NCBI GenBank assembly: GCA_035632315.1
Contig: DASQGZ010000048.1
Location: 62,001 to 126,000 of the forward strand
Direction: 5' to 3'
DNA length: 64,000 bases
From: JAFDZW01 sp035632315
Lineage (GTDB): Bacteria; Bacteroidota; Ignavibacteria; Palsa-1295
The notes under the pieces are model-generated. The model was not told where the DNA came from and did no database searches. It saw only the letters and a program-made list of their open reading frames with translations. Made by a program: the position numbers and the translations under genes. Below are positions 26,137 through 33,208 of this stretch, piece by piece (positions within the stretch are counted from its first letter, which is position 1; each line of letters begins with the position of its first letter).

Positions 26137-26571
26137 CTATTCGATGAGACCAATACGGCGCGCTTTTTCGATCGCCTGTGTGCGGCGCTCGGCTTCGAGC
26201 TTCCGGAATAAGGTCGAAGTGTGCTTCTTGACGGTATTGAGCGAAAGAAATAATCTATCTGCGATTTCCTGATTGGAATGCCCGGCGGCGATCAGATGAA
26301 GCACTTCGCTTTCACGGGGACTGATACCGAGATCGGCAGGAGATATCCGGGCAGATTGAGCCACTTCGGCAAGCATGAACTGCGTTCGGTGAGTTGCCGT
26401 CAGCTTCCGGCCTATCCAAAGGCCGAGCAATGTGAACACCAGAGCAATAACGCCGACATAGTACTCTATCTTCAGATCATAGACAAAGTATTTATAATCG
26501 ACGAACTTCAGCAGCAACAGCAGTCCCGCCATCGAAAGCGCATATAAATAGATCGGTCGTTTCACGGACAC
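26137..26571 (-). CDS. Membrane-anchored LuxR-family transcriptional regulator
   Basis: 144 residues from a GTG start. Two N-terminal membrane helices (IYLYALSMAGLLLLLKFVDY, YYVGVIALVFTLLGLWIG) are followed by a LuxR/GerE HTH: ISPRESEVLHLIAAGHSNQEIADRLFLSLNTVKKHTSTLFRKL. There is no receiver domain. The -7-like TATCTTTG covers 26571-26578, so the true start may be the GTG at 26565 or a later codon, giving an almost leaderless mRNA. It is the upstream neighbour of the DUF4199 gene. Confidence 0.85.
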   Translation of the reverse strand: MSVKRPIYLYALSMAGLLLLLKFVDYKYFVYDLKIEYYVGVIALVFTLLGLWIGRKLTATHRTQFMLAEVAQSARISPADLGISPRESEVLHLIAAGHSNQEIADRLFLSLNTVKKHTSTLFRKLEAERRTQAIEKARRIGLIE

Positions 26572-26578
26572 AAAGATA
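26571..26578 (-). promoter_or_regulatory. Candidate -7 element touching the LuxR start codon
   Basis: TATCTTTG on the minus strand; its last base coincides with the first base of the called GTG start. The transcription start should fall near 26565. Confidence 0.5.
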
Positions 26579-26589
26579 CGAAGAAAGCC

Positions 26590-26629
26590 AAAAAACCCGC
26601 TAGCACGAAGCGATAGCGCGCTAACATAG
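26590..26629 (-). terminator. Terminator after the beta-barrel gene (remnant D, rrn-terminator-like)
   Basis: On the minus strand CTATGTTAGCG...CGCTTCG...CTAGCGGGTTTTTT parallels the rrn terminator that follows 5S (TTGTATGTTAACCC...). It has a short CGCTA/TAGCG stem and a T run. It ends the 26652-27362 transcript. Confidence 0.6.
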
Positions 26630-26651
26630 AAAAAACAAGAACTATGGGCAG

Positions 26652-27362
26652 TTATTCAGATTGTTTTCCAAAACCAAACAGTACGCCGAGGGTAATGCGA
26701 AAATCTCTGGTAAAAATTTTCTGATTATCAACCTCTCCTCCACCCAGATCTTTACCATATTGAGCATTAAGATTCGTTAACCCGTAATCATAGGCTGCTT
26801 CGAGAAAAATCATCGTCGTCGGACTAACATTATAGGTCGCCCCTACTCCACCTATAATTCCGAAATTTATTGAAGTAATGTCGCTATCAGGTATATCGAT
26901 TGTCGAATCTGTCACAGACGTAGTAACTCTCTGCTTTGCAGAAAGTTTGAATCCAATCTCAGGCCCTATGAATACCATCGGCCTCACATTCCCAGAGCCG
27001 AACGATATTTTGAAAAGAATTGGGATTTCAAAATAAGAGCCATTATACGAGGATGAATATTTGTATGATGTACCAAATAATGTAAACGTCTGATCTGTGG
27101 TACCTCCTTTTTGCACATAAGACGGCTGCGCCGACACGCCAAAATGATCTGAAAACCAGTAGTCAAATTCCGCGCCGATGGCAATGCCGGTTGTCGATCC
27201 GTGCGTCAAGCCGGATATTGTGTCAGGGTCGAATGATAGCGAGCCGATATCAATTCCACCTCTAGCACCAATCCAGATACGAGGTGATTGAGCATGAAGC
27301 TGGCCTCCTGCAGTGGTGAGGAGCAACAATGCCCCGAGAACCCAAACATGACGTTGTTCCAT
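26652..27362 (-). CDS. Outer-membrane beta-barrel protein (PorT-like)
   Basis: 236 residues with a signal peptide (WVLGALLLLTTAGGQLHAQ). The mature part is a run of amphipathic strands: WIGARGGIDIGSLSF, GIAIGAEFDYWFSDHFGVSAQPSYVQKG, YFEIPILFKISFG, MVFIGPEIGFKLSAKQ, MIFLEAAYDYGLTNL and the terminal FRITLGVLFGFGKQ, typical of eight-stranded OMP_b-brl_2/PorT barrels. Role unknown. A TATCTTTG promoter element lies 26 bp upstream. Confidence 0.87.
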   Translation of the reverse strand: MEQRHVWVLGALLLLTTAGGQLHAQSPRIWIGARGGIDIGSLSFDPDTISGLTHGSTTGIAIGAEFDYWFSDHFGVSAQPSYVQKGGTTDQTFTLFGTSYKYSSSYNGSYFEIPILFKISFGSGNVRPMVFIGPEIGFKLSAKQRVTTSVTDSTIDIPDSDITSINFGIIGGVGATYNVSPTTMIFLEAAYDYGLTNLNAQYGKDLGGGEVDNQKIFTRDFRITLGVLFGFGKQSE

Positions 27363-27387
27363 ATAAAGGTCATTGAGTGAATTACAA

Positions 27388-27395
27388 CAAAGATA
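27388..27395 (-). promoter_or_regulatory. Candidate -7 element of the barrel gene
   Basis: TATCTTTG on the minus strand, 26 bp before the ATG at 27362. A remnant of the 5S terminator lies immediately upstream. Confidence 0.5.
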
Positions 27396-27417
27396 CTAAA
27401 GAATCTTGATGCGAGAT

Positions 27418-27484
27418 AAAAAAAAACTCGAATGCAAGAGCGATAGCGGGGTAACATACAACCCCCTGACGATGACCTACTTTC
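27418..27484 (-). repeat. Remnant C: end of 5S rRNA plus complete rrn terminator
   Basis: On the minus strand, GAAAGTAGGTCATCGTCAGG (last ~22 nt of 5S) is followed by TTGTATGTTA and the GATCGCTCTTGCGTTCGAG-type terminator with its T run. It matches 33807-33872 at roughly 85% by eye. Confidence 0.85.
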
Positions 27485-27536
27485 AGATTCTTCGCGGAGT
27501 TTTCACTGAGCAGATGTGAATGTGCTCAGAATGACA
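27484..27536. repeat. Dispersed palindromic repeat (AGATTCTTCGC...TCAGAATGACA type)
   Basis: Starts AGATTCTTCGCGG and ends GCTCAGAATGACACC, resembling the TCATTCC...GAGGAATCT element at 43384. It abuts the 5S remnant C directly. Confidence 0.5.
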
Positions 27537-27583
27537 CCGCTGGTTGAGCTTTATAGATTAATATCACAAAAGTATATAAAAAT

Positions 27584-27618
27584 TTGATAAATTACACTAT
27601 TTATCAATATTTTATCAA
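27584..27618. promoter_or_regulatory. Operator-like TTTATCAA repeats
   Basis: TTGATAAA (27584-27591) and TTTATCAA (27600-27607) form an 8-bp inverted repeat; a further direct TTTATCAA follows at 27611-27618, seven bases before the -33 element. This suits a repressor site for the terminase-like gene. Confidence 0.5.
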
Positions 27619-27624
27619 TAATAC

Positions 27625-27655
27625 TTGCATTTTTGATTTTTATTTCGTATATTTG
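27625..27655 (+). promoter_or_regulatory. Bacteroidota-type promoter of the terminase-like gene
   Basis: TTG (27625-27627), 20 nt, TATATTTG (27648-27655). The predicted mRNA starts about 115 nt before the chosen ATG at 27777. Confidence 0.6.
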
Positions 27656-27776
27656 CAGCCAGAGATTAGCCAACATATCTGAAGCCGGCATCCTGCCCGC
27701 TCATCATTCAGCGTTTCCGGCACCTCCTTCATTCAAGTACTGCGAAGTACATTTATTGCCAAGTACTTTTATCGTT

Positions 27777-29165
27777 ATGCAACAGACAACTCCTTCCGAG
27801 TTCGCGCATTCGCGGCTTGGGCTTACTTCATGGAAAAAATTCGATGCCATTTTCGAAGCCGTCGAAGCGGGGCATCGGCGCATACTCGTTCGAAGCGCAA
27901 ATGGCGTCGGCAAAACGACGGCGCTTGCGGCGCTTTGCAACTGGAAGCTTTCGACTTCGGACGAATGCATCGTCCTCACCACAAGCTCCAGCGAAAAACA
28001 GCTTCGGCATAATCTTTGGGGTGAGATCAGGGCGCAGGCGATGAAAGCGAATCTGTATGAACCGAAAGATATCACTGATACGCGCATCAAGCTCGGCGAA
28101 AAAAGATTTATGCTTGCGGTTTCTCCTGCAAAGCCAGAATCCGCGCAGGGGTTTCATGCTGCAAGCATGCTCATTGCCGTTGATGAAGCCACCGGGGTTC
28201 GCCGCGATATTCTTTCTTCGCTGATCGCAACGGCAAGCAGTGACGACGTGCAGATCGTGATGATCTATAATCCCATCACACCCGATAGTTTTGTTTATGA
28301 AGCAGAGCGATCGGGCGATTGGCACCTCGTCACGATCAGCGCGCTCGAACATCCGAACGTTGCAAAGAAAAAAACGAAGATCGCAGGCGCCGTTACCTTG
28401 AAAGCGACGGAGCATAACCTCAAACTCTGGAGCGAAGAAGCGGCGCCGGATGACGGCGAATCGTTCGAGCTGCACGGCAAATGGTGGCGCAAGACGCTCG
28501 AAGTCTGCCGCCGCATTCTCGGTCAGTGGTACGACGATTTTGGCGAAGGTATCATCTCGCGCGCGCTCGTGAATGCTGCAATCACCAATACAAATGCCGA
28601 GCGCGGAGCGAAGTCGATGGGTGTCGATCTTGCCGGCGGCGGCAAGGACGAGACCGTGATCGCCCGCTTCGATGGAGGCATCGGGTTGCCGCTGATCGTT
28701 ATGCGCTCATCAAAAATTCTTGATATCGTTTCACGCATCGAAGAAGAATACCGCTCAGGATTTACGCGCATTGCCATCGATGAAACAGGTGTCATCGGCA
28801 CGGCGTCCGAACTGCTTGCTGTGCGCGATATCAAGGTGCATTCGGTTGCATTCTCGGCAAAGGCGATCGGCACATACGACAGCCGCGTCCGAACGCTCGG
28901 CAACAGGCGAATGGAAATGTATTACCATCTGCGCGAAGAACTGCGCGCCGAAAAATTGCAATTAGTAGATGACGGAAAACTTGCCGAAGAACTTTGCACG
29001 ATGAAGCTATCGACCAAAAGCACGAACGATAAATATTACCTCGAACCGAAAGAGAATATCACCGCCCGCCTCGGCCACTCCCCCGATCGCGCCGATGCTA
29101 CAGCGCTGGCACGATATGCGAATTTATTAGCGGAATATGATGCCAAACCGCTCGTGATGTTTTGA
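27777..29165 (+). CDS. Orphan phage-terminase-large-subunit-like ATPase/nuclease
   Basis: About 462 residues from MQQTTPSEF; the longer ORF start at 27633 lies upstream of the likely promoter. ATPase half: Walker A SANGVGKT near residue 40, Walker B MLIAVDEATG, TTSSSEKQLRHN between. Nuclease half (RNase H fold): GVDLAGGGKDETV, IAIDETGVIG and SPDRADATALA supply the acidic metal ligands. This is the TerL architecture, but no portal, capsid, small terminase or integrase is nearby. Either a prophage relic or a domesticated DNA-processing enzyme. Confidence 0.85.
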   Translation: MQQTTPSEFAHSRLGLTSWKKFDAIFEAVEAGHRRILVRSANGVGKTTALAALCNWKLSTSDECIVLTTSSSEKQLRHNLWGEIRAQAMKANLYEPKDITDTRIKLGEKRFMLAVSPAKPESAQGFHAASMLIAVDEATGVRRDILSSLIATASSDDVQIVMIYNPITPDSFVYEAERSGDWHLVTISALEHPNVAKKKTKIAGAVTLKATEHNLKLWSEEAAPDDGESFELHGKWWRKTLEVCRRILGQWYDDFGEGIISRALVNAAITNTNAERGAKSMGVDLAGGGKDETVIARFDGGIGLPLIVMRSSKILDIVSRIEEEYRSGFTRIAIDETGVIGTASELLAVRDIKVHSVAFSAKAIGTYDSRVRTLGNRRMEMYYHLREELRAEKLQLVDDGKLAEELCTMKLSTKSTNDKYYLEPKENITARLGHSPDRADATALARYANLLAEYDAKPLVMF

Positions 29166-29181
29166 GGGCATATCCGTTTGG

Positions 29182-29218
29182 GATTGAAAGTGGCTCCGAG
29201 AGGCTTAACGTTTCAATC
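29182..29218. terminator. Convergent hairpin between the terminase-like and PIN genes
   Basis: GATTGAAA (29182-29189) pairs with TTTCAATC (29211-29218) around a 21-nt loop; no long T run. The right arm overlaps the last codons of the PIN gene. Confidence 0.4.
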
Positions 29219-29714
29219 TTGCCGAGAATTCAACCCCAATTTCCGCAACAAAATCAGAATCATTGACCCAGCGAACATTCATATTTTCACAGACATTTGG
29301 AATTCTTACATTTCTTGCACTTGGGGCAGTTACTTTCCCCTCCTTGGTAACAACGCAAGCATTTTCTTTCATAGCGTGTGCAATTACCCAAGGGTCAGCA
29401 AGCGACCGATTCCTTCTATTATCCACGAGAAACTTATGCAGTGGATTCGTGTCGTATATTTTTTGCAAACATTTTGTAACTTCTTCATCTATTGGCTTTT
29501 TCTCTATGCTACTTTCTCGCAACCATTCTGCCAGGTCATCATCCGTTTTCGTAATTTCTTCGAAGACATTTTCTGGTAGAAAAATTATCCCCGTGTGACC
29601 AATATCATTGAGAATACTCCAATAATCCGGGCAGAATTTTGGAGAATAATAAAATTGCCAAGCCTGAATAAGGACGTTGGCGTCCAAACAATATTTATCA
29701 GAGCGTGGGGGCAT
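29205..29714 (-). CDS. PIN-domain protein (DUF4411-like), putative RNase toxin
   Basis: 169 residues. First acidic residue in YCLDANVLIQAW, a second in LPENVFEEITKTDDDLAEWL, and the third block LADPWVIAHAMKENACVVTKEG, matching the PIN metal-binding layout and the DUF4411 subfamily. DUF4411 genes are commonly paired with HTH-ImmA/IrrE genes, as here (8-bp gap). Likely a nuclease controlled by its neighbour. Confidence 0.87.
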   Translation of the reverse strand: MPPRSDKYCLDANVLIQAWQFYYSPKFCPDYWSILNDIGHTGIIFLPENVFEEITKTDDDLAEWLRESSIEKKPIDEEVTKCLQKIYDTNPLHKFLVDNRRNRSLADPWVIAHAMKENACVVTKEGKVTAPSARNVRIPNVCENMNVRWVNDSDFVAEIGVEFSARLKR

Positions 29715-29722
29715 TATTAAAA

Positions 29723-30892
29723 TTAATAAAGCTGTGCTAGCATTTTAGGGAATTTAGTGAGTGAAATATTTAATAAGCTGCTTGCCTGGGTCGGTTGAAT
29801 AAATCCACCTTTGAAAGCATCAATAACAGTCTGTGTAAATAATTTGCCATTTTTATTTGCAAGCAACAAATAATAGTTAGGCCCCCCTTCTTTCTCTTTA
29901 GAAGCAAGTTTCTTGGCAGTCTCCTTTTCAATGTATTTCTGAAACTCTTTGTCGAGTATATTCTTAATAACCCTGTATTTCTCTAAGGAAATTAAACCTA
30001 AATTGTACCCGCGTACTAACAACGCTAACGAGCTTACGCCAAAAATTTTTGAAGTCTTGTACAATTTTTCCTGAGAATGGAAAAGTGACGGATCCAACTT
30101 CTTGATTATCTGGTAAGGCATTAATGCCGATGCGGCTACTTCATTGCAAAAATATTCAACTGGTTCAGGATGGCCTGCAGATTTTGCCTGCGGAATTATG
30201 TCATTAGAAATTCCGGATGCTGCAATCCAAACATGTGCAAGTTCATGTACAAGTGTAAATAACTGAGGAGTATCCCAATCATTGGAATTGATAAACACGA
30301 ATGGTGCATGCTGGTCGGCAAGAGCAAAACCTTGCATCTCGTCGCTATCTAATAAGAGTTTCGAATGTATTAAGCTTGTTCTTGAAATAAATATCCCAGC
30401 CCGTTCAGCGCTTGCAATCCATTCACGATACGGATTCACCGTTTTATAGTGAGCTGGATCAATTTGCAAGGTCTGTAGGATATCAGCAGCTACCTTTGCC
30501 GGGTCATCTGATGAAGAAAATTTTCCAACGAACGGAAGCTTCTCTTCTCCATTCTCTTGGTAAAATTCTCTCATCCATTCTTGTTTTTGACGAAGTTCTC
30601 TAATAATAAATTCGGATGCCGTCCCCAATGGCTTCGCACTTTTTTTTCGAAAATCCTTTAATGGTTGAAAGTCTATTGGGGGCTCGGGAAGAAAGAAAAT
30701 GGCAAAGGGTCTTTTATAGACTTTCGCTAATTTCTGTGCTTGTTTAATAGTTGGCAGGCCTGTACCGGCTTCCCATTCCAGTAACTTGTCAGTATCAATT
30801 GCCGCTTTTAAGGCAGCAATTTCAGGAGAAATTTTTGCAGTTTCTCGAGCCCACTTAAGGACGACGGGTGTAACGTTTGCTCGGTCTGCCAT
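29723..30892 (-). CDS. HTH-ImmA/IrrE family metallopeptidase
   Basis: About 389 residues from MADRANVTPVV; an ATG at 30907 adds five residues. The N-terminal XRE-like helices (LLEWEAGTGLPTIKQAQKLAKVYKRP) are followed by an ImmA/IrrE zinc peptidase with LVHELAHVWI (HExxH) and a later EYFCNEVAASALMP (third ligand). In known pairs this protein acts as antitoxin or regulator of the adjacent PIN toxin, or cleaves a repressor. Middle gene of a three-gene minus-strand operon. Confidence 0.88.
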   Translation of the reverse strand: MADRANVTPVVLKWARETAKISPEIAALKAAIDTDKLLEWEAGTGLPTIKQAQKLAKVYKRPFAIFFLPEPPIDFQPLKDFRKKSAKPLGTASEFIIRELRQKQEWMREFYQENGEEKLPFVGKFSSSDDPAKVAADILQTLQIDPAHYKTVNPYREWIASAERAGIFISRTSLIHSKLLLDSDEMQGFALADQHAPFVFINSNDWDTPQLFTLVHELAHVWIAASGISNDIIPQAKSAGHPEPVEYFCNEVAASALMPYQIIKKLDPSLFHSQEKLYKTSKIFGVSSLALLVRGYNLGLISLEKYRVIKNILDKEFQKYIEKETAKKLASKEKEGGPNYYLLLANKNGKLFTQTVIDAFKGGFIQPTQASSLLNISLTKFPKMLAQLY

Positions 30893-30941
30893 TAGAGATG
30901 AAAACACACAAGCACCTATAAAGTGGTTCCATAATGTAGAC

Positions 30942-31493
30942 TTATATTACTTCCCAGGCAGAAATTTTGGCCTGTTGATGGATAGGATGCTTTAAACCAG
31001 TACGTATTTGCTCTATACGATTCCCCAATTTAATTTTTACTACCGATTTTGCAATTGCCTCAAAAGATTTTAAAAGAGGTTCAGTGCTAATAATAGCCGG
31101 ACTATGTTCATAGCTAATCGTTAACACTGCTTTTCTTTCCTTACCCTTCCATTCCCGAAGTTTTAAGCAATCGCCTATCGCGCTTGAATTCCCCGGATAT
31201 GGATGGAGGAGATTCACTGTCCAATTTTCAGCTTCTTTGCCGTTATCACCATACGGCCGTGCAATTTTAAACTCAATTGCCCAATAATCTTCTATCAGAA
31301 GATCTGGATTGCGTTTTGCCTTGCATCGCCCATCGAAATGTTTAAGCTGATTCAGGTAGTATTCTATTCTCTTGACCAGTTGCGGCTCACCATACGGCCC
31401 GACTCCGGGATGATAGGCCTTAAACGGCGGATCGTTTTTATCAATTTGAACCAGTGCATCTGAGATGTCTTTTACAACATTGTTCAGTGTCAT
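30942..31493 (-). CDS. PD-(D/E)XK nuclease-like protein of unknown family
   Basis: 183 residues. A core NPDLLIEDYWAIEFKIARP gives PD followed 9 residues later by EFK, the spacing of the PD-(D/E)XK catalytic core; a conserved-looking GDNGKEAENW block follows. No known family name is recognised. It is the first gene of the operon with the ImmA/IrrE and PIN genes (49-bp gap) and could be a third effector or a recognition component. Confidence 0.6.
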   Translation of the reverse strand: MTLNNVVKDISDALVQIDKNDPPFKAYHPGVGPYGEPQLVKRIEYYLNQLKHFDGRCKAKRNPDLLIEDYWAIEFKIARPYGDNGKEAENWTVNLLHPYPGNSSAIGDCLKLREWKGKERKAVLTISYEHSPAIISTEPLLKSFEAIAKSVVKIKLGNRIEQIRTGLKHPIHQQAKISAWEVI

Positions 31494-31533
31494 AGTAGTA
31501 AGATATTTCTTGAAAGAAATAAAAGTTGCTTAT

Positions 31534-31578
31534 GCAGAGTGATAGTCGTTTACCATACAATCCCTGTCAACGATCCGT
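31534..31578 (-). repeat. Remnant E: weak 5S-end/terminator-like sequence
   Basis: GCAGAGTGATAGTCG..TACCATACAATCCCTGTCAACGA parallels the true GCAAGAGCGATCGAG..AACATACAACCCCTGGCGACGA with about 70% matches by eye. This is the least certain of the remnants. Confidence 0.4.
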
Positions 31579-31620
31579 TCGCCACCGATCACCTTTTGCG
31601 ATCTTGGGAGAGCCGAATTT

Positions 31621-31641
31621 CTGGTGATTAAAAATCACCAG
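31621..31641. repeat. Perfect inverted repeat
   Basis: CTGGTGATT-AAA-AATCACCAG, a 9-bp stem with a 3-nt loop, between the nuclease-like gene and the duplicated fragment. It could be an operator or terminator; it has no T run. Confidence 0.5.
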
Positions 31642-31715
31642 TTAATATATGTTGCTCCGAAGTGACGACATATAACTTATTGTTCACTATTTATCACATT
31701 TAACAATTTACACCT

Positions 31716-31886
31716 ATGAAAACCCAATACATGAATAACGTCCCGTTTCTTCCGGGAGAATTAACCATTGTGACATCCGATCATGCCGAGCTGGCGATGC
31801 AGCATTCGGCGCGGCTTGCCGATTCGTTTCGCAGGGCGCGGCTGAACGGGAATAATAGGGGTGAAAACACTGTTTTATCAATGTGA
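31716..31886 (+). pseudogene. Truncated 5' copy of the RecA-like gene at 32435
   Basis: The first ~133 bp (to 31848) repeat the start of the gene at 32435 with only a few substitutions (about 95% identical by eye): MKTQYMNNVPFLPGELTIV, then HAELAMQHSARLADSF. After RARLN the reading frame runs into unrelated sequence and stops at 31884-31886. The stop overlaps the GTG start of the Fic antitoxin-like ORF. A partial duplication, not a working gene. Confidence 0.8.
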
Positions 31887-32059
31887 AAAAACTCACAATC
31901 GAAACCAATACCCACCTCAACGACCGCGATAAGCGGCGGGCTGCTATTGTGCATTCGGTCATTGCGTCGTCCCGGATCGAAGGGATATTGTTGACCAAAG
32001 CGCAGGAAGAAGCCATTGCCCGTCGGGTTGACAAGCGTCTTAAAAAAGACTCCGAATGA
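31883..32059 (+). CDS. Fic antitoxin-like small protein
   Basis: 58 residues from GTG: KKLTIETNTHLNDRDKRR then IVHSVIASSRIEGILLTKAQ. It carries the inhibitory (S/T)xxxE(G/N) motif (SSRIEG) that inserts into the Fic active site and blocks ATP orientation. It lies on the strand opposite to the Fic fragment and their 3' ends overlap by 20 bp, unlike the usual antitoxin-toxin order. Too short to be called by length alone; the motif supports it. Confidence 0.65.
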   Translation: MKKLTIETNTHLNDRDKRRAAIVHSVIASSRIEGILLTKAQEEAIARRVDKRLKKDSE

Positions 32060-32339
32060 TCCGTTTCATCGGTTCATAGTTTTCATCGGCGGCCGCCTGG
32101 ACCGCTGCAACATATTCGTCAAATCGTTCTTCTGTGATCTTCTCGAAGTGCAGTAATTCGAACCCCTGCTGAACAGCCATTGCATTTGCCAGAATTCGCA
32201 TCACGCGACCGTTGCCTTCGCGGAACGGATGGATGAATAACAACTCGGCATGGACGACGGCGATCGCATCTATCAATGCGTCACGACCCGGATACAGCAG
32301 CGGCAATTGTTTTAGAATATCCGTTTCGAATTTCTGCAT
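32040..32339 (-). pseudogene. Truncated Fic/AMPylase domain
   Basis: 99 residues that include the complete catalytic motif HPFREGNGR (HPFxxGNGR), preceded by AVVHAELLFI and followed by MRILANAMAVQQGF. Fic enzymes transfer AMP to target proteins. The N-terminal half of the usual domain, including the flap, is missing: upstream in frame only KYLPLT remains before a TGA. Probably a decayed toxin. Confidence 0.75.
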
Positions 32340-32433
32340 TGTCAGCGGCAGGTACTTTCAGGTAAGAGCGTAATCAACCACCCCAACCCCGCCTTGAAAA
32401 GGCGAGACAGATTTTTTTTAATCTATCAACATC

Positions 32434-32568
32434 TATGAAAACCCAATATATGAATAACGTCCCGTTTCTTCCGGGAGAATTAACCATTGTGACATCCGAT
32501 CATGCCGAGGCGACGATGCAGCACTCGGCGCGGCTTGCCGATTCGTTTCGCAAGGCGCGGCTGAACGT
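32434..32568 (+). repeat. Direct repeat shared with 31715-31848
   Basis: The 5' 134 bp of the RecA-like gene, repeated at 31715-31848 in the same orientation. The two copies flank the Fic module (31849-32433). Confidence 0.85.
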
Positions 32569-33139
32569 CCTTGTCATTAATTGCGGGATGAACGAGCGCC
32601 GCTTCCGCCAGCATTATCACGATACGTACGGCTCCGGTATCGATACAACACCGACGGTGATCCTGAAGACATCGCTTTTAGGAAATGTCGCCGGCGACCG
32701 CGAAGGGATCGATCAGATCGTGCGCGAAGCGAAGATCGGCGTCGTGATCCTTGCCGGCTGGGAATTTGCATCGGGAACGCGCCGCCGCCGCAACAAATTA
32801 TTCTTTTACCTTCGCGAGCTCATGGCCGAACGCGATATTGCCGTCATCGTGTATTCGCAAACGATGAATAATCCTGTTGCCGGAAAAATGGGCGCACTCG
32901 GAAAGCTTGCCGCCGCGGCAATGGAAGTGGTGAAGATCGATTCGTCGAAAGTGCTGGAAGCGGTCGTGAAAAAGCCGCCCGTGATCGCGTGGGAATCGGC
33001 AGATGAGATGCATACCATTGAACAGGGGGTACAGCGATTAGTCAGGAATATCAATGAGTTAGCAGACCATCAGTGCACATCGGATGAAGATGCACGGCAA
33101 ATAGAGAATGACGATGGAGACTACGGCGTGGCGGTGTGA
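32435..33139 (+). CDS. RecA-like fold protein with degenerate P-loop
   Basis: 234 residues. The opening FLPGELTIVTSDHAEATM has the shape of the RecA/DnaB-type Walker A region, but SDHAEATM replaces GxxxxGK(S/T). Later VVILAGWEFASG occupies the Walker B place without the Asp, and FYLRELMAERDIAVIVYSQTMN with GALGKLAAAA resembles the core of RadA/DnaB-like domains. It therefore looks like a non-hydrolysing RecA homologue. Function unknown. A truncated duplicate of its 5' end lies 719 bp upstream. Confidence 0.6.
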   Translation: MKTQYMNNVPFLPGELTIVTSDHAEATMQHSARLADSFRKARLNVLVINCGMNERRFRQHYHDTYGSGIDTTPTVILKTSLLGNVAGDREGIDQIVREAKIGVVILAGWEFASGTRRRRNKLFFYLRELMAERDIAVIVYSQTMNNPVAGKMGALGKLAAAAMEVVKIDSSKVLEAVVKKPPVIAWESADEMHTIEQGVQRLVRNINELADHQCTSDEDARQIENDDGDYGVAV

Positions 33140-33162
33140 AAAAGCCGATGTACGAATTTCCG

Positions 33163-33192
33163 TTGCCGAAGGGCCAGGGATATGTATATTTG
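33163..33192 (+). promoter_or_regulatory. Bacteroidota-type promoter
   Basis: TTG (33163-33165), 19 nt, TATATTTG (33185-33192). It drives the following secreted-protein gene with a short leader carrying AGAAGGA, one of the few good Shine-Dalgarno sequences here. Confidence 0.55.
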
Positions 33193-33208
33193 CAAGAAGG
33201 ATATAATT

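Larger units (their letters stand above)
27363..27776. other. Intergenic region (414 bp) with divergent signals
   Basis: Holds, left to right, the -7 element of the barrel gene, 5S/terminator remnant C (27418-27484), a dispersed repeat (27484-27536), TTTATCAA repeats (27584-27618) and the promoter of the terminase-like gene (27625-27655). No additional gene is seen. Confidence 0.7.

Noticed and set aside
27704..28903. Long minus-strand ORFs (128-215 codons) opposite the terminase-like gene
   Set aside because: Shadow frames of a well-supported coding sequence; Cys/Arg-rich translations with no motifs.
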